Shown here: piece after piece, positions 5,361 to 6,916 of the stretch
How positions within the stretch are numbered: position 1 is the first letter of the stretch
Layout: every line of letters starts with the position of its first letter
NCBI GenBank assembly: GCA_011389755.1
Contig: JAABTR010000481.1
Coordinates: forward strand, 1-6,916
From: Deltaproteobacteria bacterium
GTDB taxonomy: Bacteria > Myxococcota_A > Polyangia > JAAYKL01
DNA: 6,916 nt
Direction: 5' to 3'
Translations under genes and position numbers: made by a program
Notes under the pieces: model-generated
Told to the model about the DNA's origin: nothing
Seen by the model: only the letters and a program-made list of their open reading frames with translations
The model's database searches: none

Positions 5361-6536
5361 TCACGGACGATCTCTGTACTGGGAGGGGGTGACACCGGTG
5401 GCCTTTTTGAAGGCCGCGTTAAAAGCGGATTTCGTGCGAAACCCGCTGTCGAAAGCGATGTCGATGATCTTCTCGCCGGTGCCCCTCGCCGCTGACAGGC
5501 GCCGCTTGATCTCCTCGATGCGGTGTTCATTGACGAACGTCATAAAATTTTTATCGAGACGCCTGTTGATGATCCGCCCGAGAGCATAAGCCGGCACTCC
5601 GAGCCGTTTCGCCAGCTTCGCGATCGTGAGCTGCTCATCCAGGTAGGGCTTTTCTCGCTCCATGAGCGCGTGCAATTTCTCGACGACGATTCTCTCGTTT
5701 TGACTTTTGTCATCGTCGTCAAAAGAGGCTCCCTCTTCGGACGAAGCGTCATCTTCGGCCCTCGCGGCAGGGAGACGGGGCACATCATCGTGATGCGCCA
5801 GCTCTTGAGTCATCTGGTGGGTCATCTGAAAGATATCGGGATGAACGATGGCGTAGTACCCGATGACGTAGACCCACACCGAGGTGATGAAAGAGATGAA
5901 GACCCCGTGAGCCAGAAGAGCAGCCTCTGGGATGTCCACGCCCAGGGACTTCAAGCTCGTGAAGAGGATCTGCACGCACACGACCACCAGCGACAACGCG
6001 ATATTGGTGCGAATCCAGGTCAAACGCAGGCGGGTCAGCTCGGAGAAGAAGTTCTCGATGGACCGCTGATAGGCAACGAGGGTCATGAGCATGCCCACGC
6101 TGTAGGCCAGGGTGATGACACCGGTGTAAGCCATGCCTGAGACATAGAGCACTTGGAAGGGTTCGAACCCGGCCAACGTCGGGATGCCGAACAGCACTGC
6201 ATAGGTGACAACGGGCAGCGCGTGATACCTCTTTTGTCCCTCTTTGAGAGGCGGGCAGGAGGTCAGCGCCCGCAGGTAGAGATAAAAAGCCGGCCAGGAC
6301 ACGTGGACGAGGATGTTTGTGAGCAACAAGCCGGTGCGCCGTGGATAATAAGAATACCCCCACGGAGACAGAAAATGCGCGAAGAGAAGCCCGCAGTAGG
6401 CCACGAGGCCCACGGCCAGGATGCGATTGGGCGGATGCTTGGCACCGCCGCGCCAGATGATGCCCGACAGCAAGAGGCCGGGCACGGCGCCCAGCAGGTT
6501 GATTATTGCGAAAACCTTCTCCATCCCGTGCAGCAT
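5361..6536 (-). CDS. Membrane-anchored AraC-family transcriptional regulator
   Basis: A 391-residue protein with about seven N-terminal membrane segments (roughly 8-28, 38-57, 68-91, 103-123, 129-156, 174-194, 207-230), an acidic Asp/Glu/Ser-rich cytoplasmic linker (about 262-283) and a C-terminal AraC-type DNA-binding domain. The first helix-turn-helix lies around 303-345 (LTIAKLAKRLGV). The second, around 357-391, carries the AraC signature: IAFDSGF, SAFNAAFKKATGVTPSQYR. It probably senses a membrane or periplasmic signal and acts from the membrane on nearby DNA. ATG 6536 is preceded by AGCAGG four bases upstream; ATG 6524 (MEKVF) and ATG 6581 are in-frame alternatives, the latter adding 15 unconvincing residues. 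Upstream, 99 bases separate it from the divergent DUF829-like gene; downstream on the same strand is the orphan lipoprotein. Domain architecture is sure; ligand and targets are unknown. Confidence 0.9.
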   Translation of the reverse strand: MLHGMEKVFAIINLLGAVPGLLLSGIIWRGGAKHPPNRILAVGLVAYCGLLFAHFLSPWGYSYYPRRTGLLLTNILVHVSWPAFYLYLRALTSCPPLKEGQKRYHALPVVTYAVLFGIPTLAGFEPFQVLYVSGMAYTGVITLAYSVGMLMTLVAYQRSIENFFSELTRLRLTWIRTNIALSLVVVCVQILFTSLKSLGVDIPEAALLAHGVFISFITSVWVYVIGYYAIVHPDIFQMTHQMTQELAHHDDVPRLPAARAEDDASSEEGASFDDDDKSQNERIVVEKLHALMEREKPYLDEQLTIAKLAKRLGVPAYALGRIINRRLDKNFMTFVNEHRIEEIKRRLSAARGTGEKIIDIAFDSGFRTKSAFNAAFKKATGVTPSQYRDRP

Positions 6537-6635
6537 TATGCCTGCTGCGTCGTTCGCGTTCAAGCACGGACGCGCTCGCATCTGTGGCCATTGTGTCTTT
6601 GCGATCTTTTTCTCTAACGACTATCGTGGGTTTCG

Positions 6636-6916
6636 ATGAGTCATTTTCCGAGCACAGGGGTGTCCTTCGTTTTTTCCGAGCCGGCGGCTCGACCCAGGGC
6701 AGGCGCGTGCGTCGTCATGGGCTGGATGGGCAGCGTCGACGCCTCCGTGGCCAAGTACGCCGCCATCTACGACAAGCTGGGGCTCGCCACGCTGCGCTTT
6801 ACGTGCCCGACCCGGATGCTCCTTCGCGGCCCGGTTGCCCGCGACGCGCTCGCCCACGATGTCCTCGACACCTTGGAATCGAACACCGGTGCCGACGAGC
6901 CCATCTTTTTTCACAG
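6636..6916 (+). CDS. DUF829/TMEM53-like alpha/beta hydrolase (3' end beyond window)
   Basis: Ninety-three codons are visible, running out of the right edge. The sequence shows CVVMGWMGS (25-33), then VAKYAAIYDKLGLATLRFTCP (about 38-58) and DEPIFFH (86-92). This order, G-W-x-G then K-Y-A then a hydrophobic strand ending in F-H, is that of the DUF829/TMEM53 family, predicted alpha/beta hydrolases in which the nucleophile-containing F-S-N-G-G turn comes just after the F-H motif, here past the window end. Members are mostly eukaryotic but bacterial ones occur. The substrate is unknown. The start has only a weak ribosome-binding site (GTGGG). A promoter-like pair TTGCGA/TATCGT (17-base spacer, 6599-6627) would start transcription just before the ATG, so a near-leaderless message is possible. 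It is divergent from the membrane AraC regulator, which might control it. Confidence 0.75.
   Translation, partial: MSHFPSTGVSFVFSEPAARPRAGACVVMGWMGSVDASVAKYAAIYDKLGLATLRFTCPTRMLLRGPVARDALAHDVLDTLESNTGADEPIFFH

Noticed and set aside
5523..6591. Long frames on both strands over the membrane AraC regulator
   Set aside because: The AraC signature and seven membrane segments identify the real frame; the others are high-GC shadows.

Overview
The window reads as chromosomal DNA of a GC-rich, diderm deltaproteobacterium-like organism, most likely Myxococcota (possibly the Bradymonadales group). This is inferred from an AgmX/PglI-type C-terminal domain on a lipoprotein, several lipoproteins, a signal peptidase II with an enlarged periplasmic loop, and a D-x-D-x-D-G-x-P-G lipoprotein; no rRNA or marker gene is present to prove it. 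Genes are tightly packed, with AT-richer gaps that hold the visible regulatory dyads.

Left part (1-1831): a protein-L-isoaspartate methyltransferase gene (pcm, minus strand, cut by the left edge) appears to start with an in-frame export/lipoprotein-like signal. Across a 243-bp divergent gap lies a two-gene plus-strand unit: a Tat-exported small Rieske [2Fe-2S] protein and a DUF2231 membrane protein 7 nt downstream. Together they look like a periplasmic/membrane redox module.

Centre (1956-4146): a small lipoprotein with an AgmX/PglI tail domain is followed 10 nt later by lspA, the peptidase that matures lipoproteins. Convergent to these is a metallo-beta-lactamase-fold hydrolase on the minus strand. 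Upstream of the hydrolase, a 28-bp dyad overlaps two face-to-face promoter candidates. The plus-strand one leads, with an excellent ribosome-binding site, into only the first ~18 recognisable codons of a DUF99 (endonuclease dU-like) gene. The rest of that gene is missing, which suggests a deletion or rearrangement scar.

Right part (4336-6916): a lipoprotein of unknown function and, upstream on the same strand, a membrane-anchored AraC-type regulator (about seven TM segments plus a C-terminal AraC DNA-binding domain) may form a sensor/target pair; a perfect 12-bp palindrome lies between them. Divergent from the regulator is the start of a DUF829/TMEM53-like alpha/beta-hydrolase gene, cut by the right edge.

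Most of the content is cell-envelope biology: exported repair, exported redox, lipoprotein processing and membrane signalling. There is no CRISPR array, tRNA, rRNA, insertion sequence or clear defence system. The most unusual points are the exported Pcm, the DUF99 remnant with its intact expression signals, and the membrane AraC regulator next to an orphan lipoprotein.
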